In this document: positions 23,414-30,238 of the stretch, piece after piece
How the letters are laid out: each line of letters starts with the position of its first letter
Numbering within the stretch: position 1 is the stretch's first letter
Virus record (IMG/VR): IMGVR_UViG_3300020205_000940
Span: 1-30,238 of that record
DNA length: 30,238 nucleotides
Direction: 5' to 3' (one strand)
From: a virus
Program-made: the position numbers and the translations under genes
The notes under the pieces: generated by a model
What the model saw: only the letters and a program-made list of their open reading frames with translations
Database searches by the model: none
Told to the model about the DNA's origin: nothing

Positions 23414-24889
23414 ATGAGTGATTTAATAATTGAACCAATCGATTCTGTTTACATAAAGGTAAAGTGCGAAAGAAGCTATGCTAAAGAACTTTCCGATTTT
23501 TTCACATTTAAAGTTCCTGGGCATACATTTATGCCCACCTTTCGTAACAAGATGTGGGATGGTCAAATTAAACTCTACAACATATACAAGCAAGAGATCT
23601 ATGCAGGACTCGAAGACTATGTTGTTCAATTTGCCAAAGATAGATCGTATAGCGTTGAGAAGTCAGAACAACCAAAAACAAATTCAATCACTCCGGATGA
23701 AGTAGTAGCATATGCTAAAGCATTGAACATTCCATACACACTTCACGAACACCAAATCGAAGGTATTTGTCATTCAATCAACAATGACAGATGCCTTCTT
23801 TTATCACCTACAGGATCCGGCAAGAGTTTAATAATCTACACACTCATTCGTTATTATCTTAATAAAATAGATCCCAATAAAAAAATTCTGATCATCGTTC
23901 CAACAATATCCCTAGTTACACAAATGTATTCAGATTTCTTTGAGTATTCAAAGTCTTCCCCTTGGAAGCTAAGAAACTATTGTCACAAGATTCATGGTGG
24001 ACAAGATAAAGAAACCGATAAACAAATAGTTATTTCTACTTGGCAAAGCATTTATAAAATGTCTGCTGAGTTCTTTAAAGACTTTCATGTGGTCATTGGC
24101 GATGAATGTCATCAATTCAAATCAAAATCATTGACTACTATAATGACAAAGCTGAAAGATTGTCCGTATAGAATAGGAACTACTGGCACCCTAGATGGCA
24201 CATTCACACACAAACTTGTCATTGAAGGTTTGTTTGGTAGAGTCCACAGAGTTACCAGCACAAAAGAATTGATGGATCAAGATCTTTTATCCAAACTTAG
24301 CATAGATTGTATCATGTTGGGTTATCCACAAGAAATACGAAAAGATTGTAAGAAATTTTCATATGCAGAAGAACTTGATTGGTTGGTACAAAACCAAAAA
24401 CGGAATGAGTTCATTTCCAATCTTACCATAAGTTTAAAAGGAAATACCCTTGTGCTATTTCAATTTGTAGAAAAGCACGGAAAAGTCTTATATGACATGT
24501 TGACTAAGATGGACAAAAAGAAAATATTCTTTGTTCACGGTGGAACAGAAGCAGATGATAGAGAAATCATTCGAAAGATCATGGAAAAAGAATCCAATGC
24601 GGTGATTGTAGCATCCTACGGTACTTTCAGTACGGGGATCTCTATCAAAAGACTACATAATATTGTATTCTCTTCTCCTTCTAAAAGCAGGATAAGAGTA
24701 TTACAGAGTATTGGTAGACAACTAAGAAAATCTGAGTTCAAAGATAAAGCAAAACTTTACGATATAGCAGATGATCTTTCTTGGAAGTCTTACAAAAACC
24801 ATACACTTCGCCATTTTGTAGAACGATTAAAAATCTACGAGCATGAGAAGTTCGATTATCGTAAGTTGATAATTCAATTAGAGGAGTAA
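23414..24889 (+). CDS. uvsW: UvsW RNA-DNA and DNA helicase
   Basis: This 491-residue protein is close to T4 UvsW (503 aa), the SF2 helicase that unwinds R-loops and branched recombination intermediates and shuts off origin replication late. Motifs: HEHQIEGI Q-like region (111-118), Walker A SPTGSGKS (131-138), DECH box (230-233), GTTGTL (255-260) and motif VI SIGRQLRKS (432-440). The N-terminal 95 residues are the substrate-binding domain. The upstream spacer contains TCCTA-AATAC-TAGGA (23398-23412), whose AGGA lies only 1 nt from the ATG, so ribosome binding looks poor. Confidence 0.95.
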   Translation: MSDLIIEPIDSVYIKVKCERSYAKELSDFFTFKVPGHTFMPTFRNKMWDGQIKLYNIYKQEIYAGLEDYVVQFAKDRSYSVEKSEQPKTNSITPDEVVAYAKALNIPYTLHEHQIEGICHSINNDRCLLLSPTGSGKSLIIYTLIRYYLNKIDPNKKILIIVPTISLVTQMYSDFFEYSKSSPWKLRNYCHKIHGGQDKETDKQIVISTWQSIYKMSAEFFKDFHVVIGDECHQFKSKSLTTIMTKLKDCPYRIGTTGTLDGTFTHKLVIEGLFGRVHRVTSTKELMDQDLLSKLSIDCIMLGYPQEIRKDCKKFSYAEELDWLVQNQKRNEFISNLTISLKGNTLVLFQFVEKHGKVLYDMLTKMDKKKIFFVHGGTEADDREIIRKIMEKESNAVIVASYGTFSTGISIKRLHNIVFSSPSKSRIRVLQSIGRQLRKSEFKDKAKLYDIADDLSWKSYKNHTLRHFVERLKIYEHEKFDYRKLIIQLEE

Positions 24890-24890
24890 A

Positions 24891-25529
24891 ATGGAAGAAT
24901 ACAAAATTCTCAAATTAAAGACAGGTGATAACATAATCGCAGCAGTATCAGATACTACCTTGCAAAATGTGGTATCTTTACACCATCCTATGATTTTTAA
25001 AACGGTCATTATGATGGACGAGCATATGAACAGAGCAGAAGTTCTTTTGCTTAAAAATTGGGCAGAATATAACATAGAGAAAGATATTGAAATATCTTCT
25101 GATATAATTGCGGCTTCGTGGAAACCCGATGTTACAATTATTAATTGCTATGAAATGGAAAAGATCAAACAAGATATGCCAGAACTGTACAAAGACTTGA
25201 AGAATTCGGATGACAATTCTGGACTTCCTCCTGTCAATCCTTTGATGTTTCCTTCGCCAGAAATGATGAAATCTTTTGACAAACCAAAAGCAATTGCACC
25301 ACCTCCGGGTATGGCTAATTTCAATCTAAATCTTCCAATCGATATTATAAAAAATATGATTGAATTTTTAGAAGAACAAGGAGTTAATCTTGTTGGCCCA
25401 GGTATTGAAGACGCCGAGTTTGATGGTGAGGACTTCTCAGATGAAGATATGGAAGATGAAGAGCCATATCAAGACTTTGGCAATGAATATGATGATTGGT
25501 CACCAGATCCTAATGATTACCTTAAATAG
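24891..25529 (+). CDS. Conserved-type phage protein with Sm-like N-terminal part
   Basis: This 212-residue protein begins one base after the uvsW stop, with GAGGAG in the uvsW end. The N-terminal 85 residues read as five beta strands: YKILKLKTGDNIIAAVSD, VVSLHHPMIFKTVIM and VLLLKNWAEYN. The LKTGDNIIA..V pattern resembles the first motif of Sm/Hfq-like RNA-binding barrels; this is inference. A Pro-rich linker (about 110-142) leads to a helix and a strongly acidic C-terminus (about 165-212, many Asp/Glu, Tyr, Trp). Similar proteins sit between uvsW and gp55 in marine T4-like phages, as I recall, without assigned function. Confidence 0.6.
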   Translation: MEEYKILKLKTGDNIIAAVSDTTLQNVVSLHHPMIFKTVIMMDEHMNRAEVLLLKNWAEYNIEKDIEISSDIIAASWKPDVTIINCYEMEKIKQDMPELYKDLKNSDDNSGLPPVNPLMFPSPEMMKSFDKPKAIAPPPGMANFNLNLPIDIIKNMIEFLEEQGVNLVGPGIEDAEFDGEDFSDEDMEDEEPYQDFGNEYDDWSPDPNDYLK

Positions 25530-25668
25530 GTCTATATTGCACCTTTCCACACTGTACACAGTGGATTGTATCGTGAAACGGGAAGCTGTCAAGAAAAATC
25601 TTAGTAATACCTTGCATACGGTTGCGGATGTAGTATCATACTAAACATATGCAACTGGGAATTATATT
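25530..25668. other. 139-bp gap before gp55 with palindrome and possible promoter
   Basis: This is the longest non-coding stretch of the window. It contains CACTGT-AC-ACAGTG (25550-25563), a perfect 6-bp dyad that could be an operator or small hairpin. TTGCAT (25612) and TATCAT (25634), 16 bp apart, form a possible sigma70-type promoter for gp55, good at -10 and weak at -35. A 31-codon reverse frame with an HCVQC motif overlaps but lacks a ribosome site. Confidence 0.4.
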
Positions 25669-26268
25669 ATGAGCAAAAAGAAAAAGAAAAAGAAAAGTAC
25701 TAAAATAGATTCTTACACGGAATTATTACCTATACCAGTAGTAAAAGACGAAGAGAACAAGTCACACTACATCAATAACAAAAAGTTCTTCGATGAGATG
25801 GTATTGTGGAAAGATCGTGTCAATGAAGCGCGAGAGATAGGAGAACCCGTTCCTCCTGTAACAACCTATATTGGCCACTGCTTCATGGAAATTGCACACA
25901 ACTTAGCCAAAAAGCCAAATTTCATGAACTATCAATTCAAGGATGATATGATAGGAGATGGAATAGAGAACTGTTTGATGTATTGTTCTAACTTTGATCC
26001 GAACAAATCAAATAATCCTTTTTCGTATTTTACTCAGATAATATATTATGCATTCTTAAGAAGAATACAAAAAGAAAAGAAGCAAACACTAATCAAATAC
26101 AAGTATCTGAGATCTCTTGATACCAAAGGAGATTTGTCCGATTACCTGAAAGTGTTGGGTATTTCAGAAGAAGAAGAAATACATCTTAAGAACATGGAAG
26201 AAAATAACGAACCAAAGAAGACACTGAAAGTAAAGAAGAAGAAAGTTAATTTCTTGGAGGAAGAATGA
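25669..26268 (+). CDS. 55: Late sigma factor gp55
   Basis: This 199-residue protein matches T4 gp55 (185 aa), the small sigma that directs host RNA polymerase to TATAAATA late promoters. The sigma region-2-like core is clear: FKDDMIGDGIENCLMYCSNFD, then NPFSYFTQIIYYAFLRRIQKEKK (about residues 90-138). The N-terminus has seven consecutive Lys (3-9), encoded by AAAAAG repeats. The C-terminus ends VNFLEEE, which resembles the hydrophobic/acidic tail by which T4 gp55 binds the sliding clamp gp45. Six matching promoters lie in this window. The stop overlaps the gp47 start (ATGA). Confidence 0.93.
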   Translation: MSKKKKKKKSTKIDSYTELLPIPVVKDEENKSHYINNKKFFDEMVLWKDRVNEAREIGEPVPPVTTYIGHCFMEIAHNLAKKPNFMNYQFKDDMIGDGIENCLMYCSNFDPNKSNNPFSYFTQIIYYAFLRRIQKEKKQTLIKYKYLRSLDTKGDLSDYLKVLGISEEEEIHLKNMEENNEPKKTLKVKKKKVNFLEEE

Positions 26269-27308
26269 AAATTGCCTTTTTAGCTGATACTCACTTTGGT
26301 GCTAGAAATGATGCTCCACTTTTCTTAGATCATTTTTTAGATTTCTTTGAGAATCAATTCTTTCCGTATCTGAAAGAACACAATATAGACAAGATTATAC
26401 ATTTGGGTGATTTCATGGATCGCCGCAAATTTGTAAATTTTCATACTCTGAATCAAGTCCGGACAAGATTCATCAAACAGTTAAAAGCTGCCAATATTTC
26501 TATGGATTGTATTGCCGGCAACCATGATACTTATTTTCGGAATACAAACGAGATAAATTCTCTACGAGAATTGTTTGAAGATGATTTTACCATTTATGAC
26601 AACATTCCGGTAAAGAAAAAAATAGATTCTGTTGAATTCATTTTTGTACCTTGGATCAATAAAAACAATTACGAAGCTTCCATAGACTTCATCAAGAACA
26701 ATTCTGCTGAATTTGTAATTGGTCATTTTGAATTTGCAGGATATCAAGTACTTCGTGGAATCAAGCATGAAGAAGGAACAGATCCTTCTTTATTTGCAAA
26801 ATTTGAACATGTGTACTCTGGACATTTTCATTGCAAACAAACAGAAAAGAATATTTCATATCTTGGAACTCCGTATGAAATAACTTTTGCAGATGTTAAC
26901 GAAAAGAAGGGATTCCATGTATTCGACACAGAGACACGAATCATGGAATTTGTTCCTAATGAAAATAAACTATTTTATGTAATCCGGTATAATGATACCG
27001 AGAGCGATCCGCTCAAGTGTAATTTTACACAATACAAGAATAAATTTGTTAAGATAATTGTAGAAAACAAAACTAAGCCATATGTGTTTGATAGATTCTT
27101 GGATAGTTTCTATTCTGCACAAGTTGCAAATTTGACCATTTTAGAAGATCAAGTCACCGATATAATTTCTGTCGATAAAGTTGATGCTTCGTTGGATACA
27201 GTTTCTATGATTAATAATGAAATAGATAATATGAGCGAAATTCAAAATAAAGAAAAGCTCAAGAAAATCATTCACGAACTTTATATAGAAAGTATTTCGG
27301 CAGAATAA
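26265..27308 (+). CDS. 47: Recombination nuclease subunit gp47 (Mre11-like)
   Basis: This 347-residue protein (T4 gp47, 339 aa) is the metallophosphoesterase partner of gp46; the complex resects DNA ends for recombination-dependent replication. All Mre11 motifs are present: D8-x-H10, GD (Asp49), GNHD (85-88), GH (His154) and GHFH (186-189). The C-terminal part (about 230-347) ends in a helix likely to bind gp46. Its ribosome site GGAGGAAG lies in the gp55 end, so gp55 and gp47 are coupled. The stop overlaps the next start (TAATG). Confidence 0.96.
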   Translation: MKIAFLADTHFGARNDAPLFLDHFLDFFENQFFPYLKEHNIDKIIHLGDFMDRRKFVNFHTLNQVRTRFIKQLKAANISMDCIAGNHDTYFRNTNEINSLRELFEDDFTIYDNIPVKKKIDSVEFIFVPWINKNNYEASIDFIKNNSAEFVIGHFEFAGYQVLRGIKHEEGTDPSLFAKFEHVYSGHFHCKQTEKNISYLGTPYEITFADVNEKKGFHVFDTETRIMEFVPNENKLFYVIRYNDTESDPLKCNFTQYKNKFVKIIVENKTKPYVFDRFLDSFYSAQVANLTILEDQVTDIISVDKVDASLDTVSMINNEIDNMSEIQNKEKLKKIIHELYIESISAE

Positions 27309-27895
27309 TGAGCACATTTGACAAAAGACTGAAATTGTTTTATACTACTCCCACTACAACTGGGTATCCAAATACGGAAAAAAGATTTGAATTGATTAAC
27401 AAACTAGAAGGATGTTCTAGTGTTTTTGATTACGGTTCTGGTGCATGTTGTTTATTTAATTGGTTGTGCAAAAATGACATGAATTGTAAATATGAAGCAT
27501 ATGACATCCGAGAAAATGCACTAAATGCATGCGTTCCTCATCCCGATTGCAAGATACATTACCAAGTACCAATCGGAAACAAATATGATCTTGTGTGTCT
27601 TCTAGGTGTAGGCGGACTGAATCTAGAAGGAAATACTAAAATTAGCAAAGATAGATTTTGTGATATCTTTAAAGAAGCTTCCCTATTAGTTGGCAAATAC
27701 TTCTTGTTCAATTTATCATTTGAAGACAAGTATCCAAAACACATCGTTCATTATGATATGAAAGAAATAGAAAAACTGATAAAATCTATAAAATTTGAAG
27801 TGCTTTATCACGACATCGATGATACAATGAAAGAGAACATATTTATGTGCGTACCTTCCAAAAAGAAATCCAAAAAGAGTATTAAACCACAATGA
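27308..27895 (+). CDS. Putative SAM-dependent methyltransferase
   Basis: This 195-residue protein has a class I methyltransferase core: motif I VFDYGSGA (39-46), the acidic end of strand 2 in YEAYDIRE (62-69) and strand 4 YDLVCLLG (93-100) followed by Gly-rich VGGLN. No DNA-methylase DPPY/NPPY motif is seen at the strand-4 end, so the substrate is probably not an exocyclic DNA amine. A small molecule, protein or RNA is possible. The C-terminus is basic (KKKSKKS). It lies between gp47 and gp46, overlapping both neighbours by a few bases. The fold is fairly sure, the substrate unknown. Confidence 0.65.
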   Translation: MSTFDKRLKLFYTTPTTTGYPNTEKRFELINKLEGCSSVFDYGSGACCLFNWLCKNDMNCKYEAYDIRENALNACVPHPDCKIHYQVPIGNKYDLVCLLGVGGLNLEGNTKISKDRFCDIFKEASLLVGKYFLFNLSFEDKYPKHIVHYDMKEIEKLIKSIKFEVLYHDIDDTMKENIFMCVPSKKKSKKSIKPQ

Positions 27896-28446
27896 ACATT
27901 TTTGTATTAAATAACGATCCGTATGTTGCAGCAGAGATGATGTGCGATAAGCATGTAGTTAAAATGATTGTAGAAAGTTGCCAATTGCTTTCTACTGCCC
28001 ATCATGTATTAGATGGTGTTCCAATTACTAAGATTTCAAAAAATGGAAGAACCCTTAATACATTTGAAAAACAAGCACCTCATATTCTGAAATGTACCAT
28101 GATCAATCATCCATGTAGTATATGGACAAGAGAAACTAGAAACAATTATGTGTGGTTGTGGAAACACACAGATGGATTGTTGCAACAATATGGGTTAAGA
28201 TATTCAAAAACCCATGCATATACCAATTTAATTCACAATGTATTGTGGAGGACACCTACTAATATCCCACATGCCCTTATTACAGATTTTGCACAGGCTA
28301 TGCCAGATCAATACAAAGATCCGGATCCTGTGTATGCGTATCAGCAATACTACATTAACGAAAAGTCCCGGTTTGCCAAATGGAAAACTCAAATTCCTGC
28401 TTGGTATAGCGAGGGTATAAATAACCTAAATACAGTACAAACATGA
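27892..28446 (+). CDS. Conserved phage protein of unknown function (CDKHVVKM motif)
   Basis: This 184-residue protein is of a type I recall in many marine phages without a known function. Its marked signature is an N-terminal FVLNNDP-x3-A-x3-CDKHVVKMIVESCQLLSTAHHVL, then INHPCSIWTRE and NYVWLWKH. Conserved-looking His, Cys and Asp residues (H21, H37-H38, H94, H112) suggest a metal or enzyme site, which is inference. C-terminal AMPDQYK and YQQYYINEK also look family-like. It overlaps both neighbours by ATGA. Its 3' end contains a TATAAATA late promoter for the next gene. Confidence 0.55.
   Translation: MNIFVLNNDPYVAAEMMCDKHVVKMIVESCQLLSTAHHVLDGVPITKISKNGRTLNTFEKQAPHILKCTMINHPCSIWTRETRNNYVWLWKHTDGLLQQYGLRYSKTHAYTNLIHNVLWRTPTNIPHALITDFAQAMPDQYKDPDPVYAYQQYYINEKSRFAKWKTQIPAWYSEGINNLNTVQT
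28416..28423 (+). promoter_or_regulatory. T4-type late promoter inside the preceding coding region
   Basis: An exact TATAAATA lies within the last codons of the unknown gene, 19 bp before the ATG at 28443. The distance equals that of the gp67/68-like gene (18 bp). Being coding sequence it could be chance, but no other exact forward match was seen inside a gene. Confidence 0.65.
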
Positions 28447-28871
28447 TTACTGTAAAAGAAAATATCATAACCGTCGAAACCGATGAAGAAGGTTTGATGA
28501 TGGAAATCTTCTTGGAAGAGAATTTTTTCGATTTTGATATGGATCTTATGACATTTACAGTATATGATGATGTGGAAGAGTTATTTGAAGAGTTGTTAGA
28601 CCATGATTTGGTAATTTTGCTTGACGAGGGGGTTGCTCAGCGCAAGATTGTAATTCGTGGTGGCAAAAGAAAGATTATATTTAGATGCAAGCCAGGTGAA
28701 AAGAAGATAAATCGAAGATGTGTTCGTAGAAAGTCTTCAGATCTTGCAAAAATGAAAAGACGCGCAGTGCGCTCTGCAAGAAAATCAAAATCCAAGCGCG
28801 GAAGAACATTGAGAAAGCGGAGAATTTCTATGAAAAGAAGAAAAAGTTTCCCGCATCCCAAGAGACACTAA
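28443..28871 (+). CDS. Small protein with acidic N-terminal and highly basic C-terminal half
   Basis: This 142-residue protein is sharply bipartite. Residues 1-64 are acidic (many Glu/Asp, with EELFEELLDHDL). Residues 68-142 are dominated by Arg and Lys, with IRGGKRKIIFRCKPGEKK, INRRCVRRKSSDLAKMKRRA and a final run of RK-rich blocks ending PKRH. Two Cys (about 82 and 93) flank the start of the basic part. Histone-like nucleic acid binding is inferred. Comparable basic proteins next to gp46 are, as I recall, found in T4-like cyanophages without assigned function. The late promoter 19 bp upstream suggests late expression, perhaps as a DNA-associated or virion protein. No clear Shine-Dalgarno is visible. 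Confidence 0.6.
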   Translation: MITVKENIITVETDEEGLMMEIFLEENFFDFDMDLMTFTVYDDVEELFEELLDHDLVILLDEGVAQRKIVIRGGKRKIIFRCKPGEKKINRRCVRRKSSDLAKMKRRAVRSARKSKSKRGRTLRKRRISMKRRKSFPHPKRH

Positions 28872-28874
28872 ATT

Positions 28875-30238
28875 ATGATTACATTTACTAAAATTCGGTG
28901 GAAGAATTTCATCTCAACGGGAAATACTTTCACGGAACTTGATTTAATAAAAACCAAATCCACTTTGATAAGCGGAGAAAATGGATCAGGAAAGACAACC
29001 TTTCTTGATGCTATTGCATTTGCTGTATTTGGCAAACCCTATAGAAACATCAATATCCCACAATTGATAAACAGCATTAATCAAAAGGATTGTGTTGTTG
29101 AAGTAGAATTTACTTCTTCTGGCGCAGAATACAAAGTTCGTAGAGGACTTGCTCCAAAGTTGTTTGAAATTTTCAAAGATGGACAATTAATAAACCAAGA
29201 CTCGAAATCAAAAGATTACCAAAAGATGCTAGAAGATCAAGTTCTTAAAATGAACTACAAAACCTTCTGTCAGGTTGTCATTCTTGGTAGCACCAACTAT
29301 GTGCCATTTATGCGTCTGTCTGCGGCTGAACGAAGATCCATAGTAGAATACCTTTTAGATATTGATGTGTTTTCTGTAATGAATGTATTGCTTAAAGGTA
29401 AAGTTGCAACTGCAAAGGATGATATTGCTACTATTGAACACAAAGTGGAGATTCTTATGGAACGAGCAAAGGCTCAAAAGAATCACATCAAAGTTCTTCA
29501 AGAAAAGAGCAAAGAGTCTAAAGATAAATTCATTGTAGAAATTGAACAAAATCAAAAAACTATTCAAGATCTGCAATTAGAAATCAACACGCTTCTAGCA
29601 AAGGTACAAGAAAATACAGATAAATTGTATGATCATGATTCTGAAGAATTCAATAATACCTCGTACAGTATTAAACAAATTAACGATAAAATCAAATCCA
29701 TAAACAAAGAAATATTGTATTATGAACAGAATGATACTTGTACTTTGTGTAAACAGAATCTGTGTGATGATCACAAAAAGTCTATAACTTCAGTTCTTGT
29801 AGATTTAAAAACAGAACATGCTTCGAGTCTGTTAGGATTGAATACTGCAGTTGATACATTCAAAACAGAGATGTTGCACAATGGTGTTATAAGTAAAAAT
29901 ATACAAACAATAGAAAAAGAAATAAACGACAAGAACAATACAATATCTGCATGTAATCAATACATTGCTCGGATGCAAAAAGAAATCAATAAAGAAAATA
30001 CAGTAGATATTGATTCCGAAAATACCAAATTAGAAGAGATATTAACTCAAGGTAAGTTGGGAGTAGAGCATCGTCAGGAATTGTCAGACGATATGTACCA
30101 CTATTCAATCGCTTCTATTTTATTGAAAGACACCGGCATAAAAAGCAAGATAATCAAACATTATTTGCCAATTATGAATAAAGTCATCAATGGCTATCTG
30201 GGACGAATGGATTTCTTTGTTCAGTTTGAATTGAGCGA
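28875..30238 (+). CDS. 46: Recombination nuclease subunit gp46 (Rad50-like), 3' end missing
   Basis: The frame opens at ATG 28875, 3 bp after the previous stop, and runs off the right edge with 454 residues present (T4 gp46 has 560). It is the SMC-type ATPase of the gp46-gp47 complex. Walker A GENGSGKTT is at residues 34-42, followed by FLDAIAFAVFGKP. A Q-loop-type region lies at YKTFCQVVILGS. The long coiled coil (about 170-400) is interrupted by a CTLC zinc-hook motif at residues 289-292 that pairs two subunits. The Walker B and signature motifs lie beyond the window. Confidence 0.95.
   Translation, partial: MITFTKIRWKNFISTGNTFTELDLIKTKSTLISGENGSGKTTFLDAIAFAVFGKPYRNINIPQLINSINQKDCVVEVEFTSSGAEYKVRRGLAPKLFEIFKDGQLINQDSKSKDYQKMLEDQVLKMNYKTFCQVVILGSTNYVPFMRLSAAERRSIVEYLLDIDVFSVMNVLLKGKVATAKDDIATIEHKVEILMERAKAQKNHIKVLQEKSKESKDKFIVEIEQNQKTIQDLQLEINTLLAKVQENTDKLYDHDSEEFNNTSYSIKQINDKIKSINKEILYYEQNDTCTLCKQNLCDDHKKSITSVLVDLKTEHASSLLGLNTAVDTFKTEMLHNGVISKNIQTIEKEINDKNNTISACNQYIARMQKEINKENTVDIDSENTKLEEILTQGKLGVEHRQELSDDMYHYSIASILLKDTGIKSKIIKHYLPIMNKVINGYLGRMDFFVQFELS

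Noticed and set aside
25522-25617. Reverse-strand 31-codon frame with HCVQC motif before gp55
   Set aside because: No ribosome site, opposite to every other gene, and it runs into the end of the upstream gene. The CxxC comes partly from the palindrome.
25390-25644. Second + strand frame overlapping the end of the Sm-like gene
   Set aside because: It is out of frame with a well-formed gene, has no ribosome site and no sensible protein pattern.
1-30238. tRNA genes, CRISPR arrays, IS elements, integrase or attachment sites
   Set aside because: No cloverleaf-like sequence, spaced direct repeats or transposase/integrase motifs were found; gaps are too short to hide them.

Overview
The window is part of the genome of a T4-like myovirus (contractile-tailed dsDNA phage). 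The evidence is an uninterrupted series of recognisable T4-type proteins, all on the + strand: neck gp13, gp14 and gp15, terminase gp16 and gp17, tail sheath gp18, tail tube gp19, portal gp20, prohead core, protease and scaffold (gp67/68-like, gp21, gp22), major capsid gp23, then UvsY, UvsW, late sigma factor gp55, and the gp47/gp46 recombination nuclease. The DNA is AT-rich. The order (gp23, a small tail protein, uvsY, uvsW, a small gene, gp55, gp47, gp46) resembles marine and cyanophage-type T4 relatives more than coliphage T4. The host cannot be named from this window. No tRNA, integrase, IS element or CRISPR was seen. Gene density is very high; the longest gap is 139 bp, so no gene-free stretch exceeds 300 bp.

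Layout. (1) 1-5666: a very long Ser/Thr/Gly/Asn-rich fibre-like protein open to the left edge, a second Cys-containing structural protein that begins with three copies of a 15-residue repeat, and a 115-aa protein. These lie where T4 keeps its baseplate and whisker fibre genes. (2) 5737-14379: neck, terminase, sheath, tube and portal genes, tightly packed. (3) 14360-18582: three non-core genes inserted between portal and prohead core: a small structural protein, a protein with a collagen-like stretch, and a 740-aa protein with a tandem cysteine-rich domain. (4) 18626-22315: capsid assembly genes, closed by a strong intrinsic terminator after gp23. (5) 22384-22911: a second tail-tube-like protein. 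(6) 22957-30238: recombination and late-transcription genes (UvsY, UvsW, Sm-like protein, gp55, gp47, methyltransferase-like protein, two unknowns, gp46), the last open to the right edge.

Regulation. Six exact copies of the T4-type late promoter TATAAATA lie just upstream of genes: gp13, gp67/68-like, gp22, gp23, the tail-tube-like gene, and a small acidic/basic protein gene whose promoter sits inside the preceding coding region. The sigma factor expected to read them, gp55, is encoded in the same window. The most interesting regulatory structure is upstream of gp13. There a perfect 12-bp inverted repeat has the late promoter in its loop and the ribosome binding site in its 3' arm. Read-through mRNA should therefore hide the site, while late-initiated mRNA should expose it.

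The best candidates for new biology are this gp13 switch, the cysteine-rich insertion module between portal and prohead core, the apparently leaderless tail-tube-like transcript, and the late promoter embedded upstream of the small basic protein. Family assignments rest on reading the translations and on remembered family features; no database search was run.
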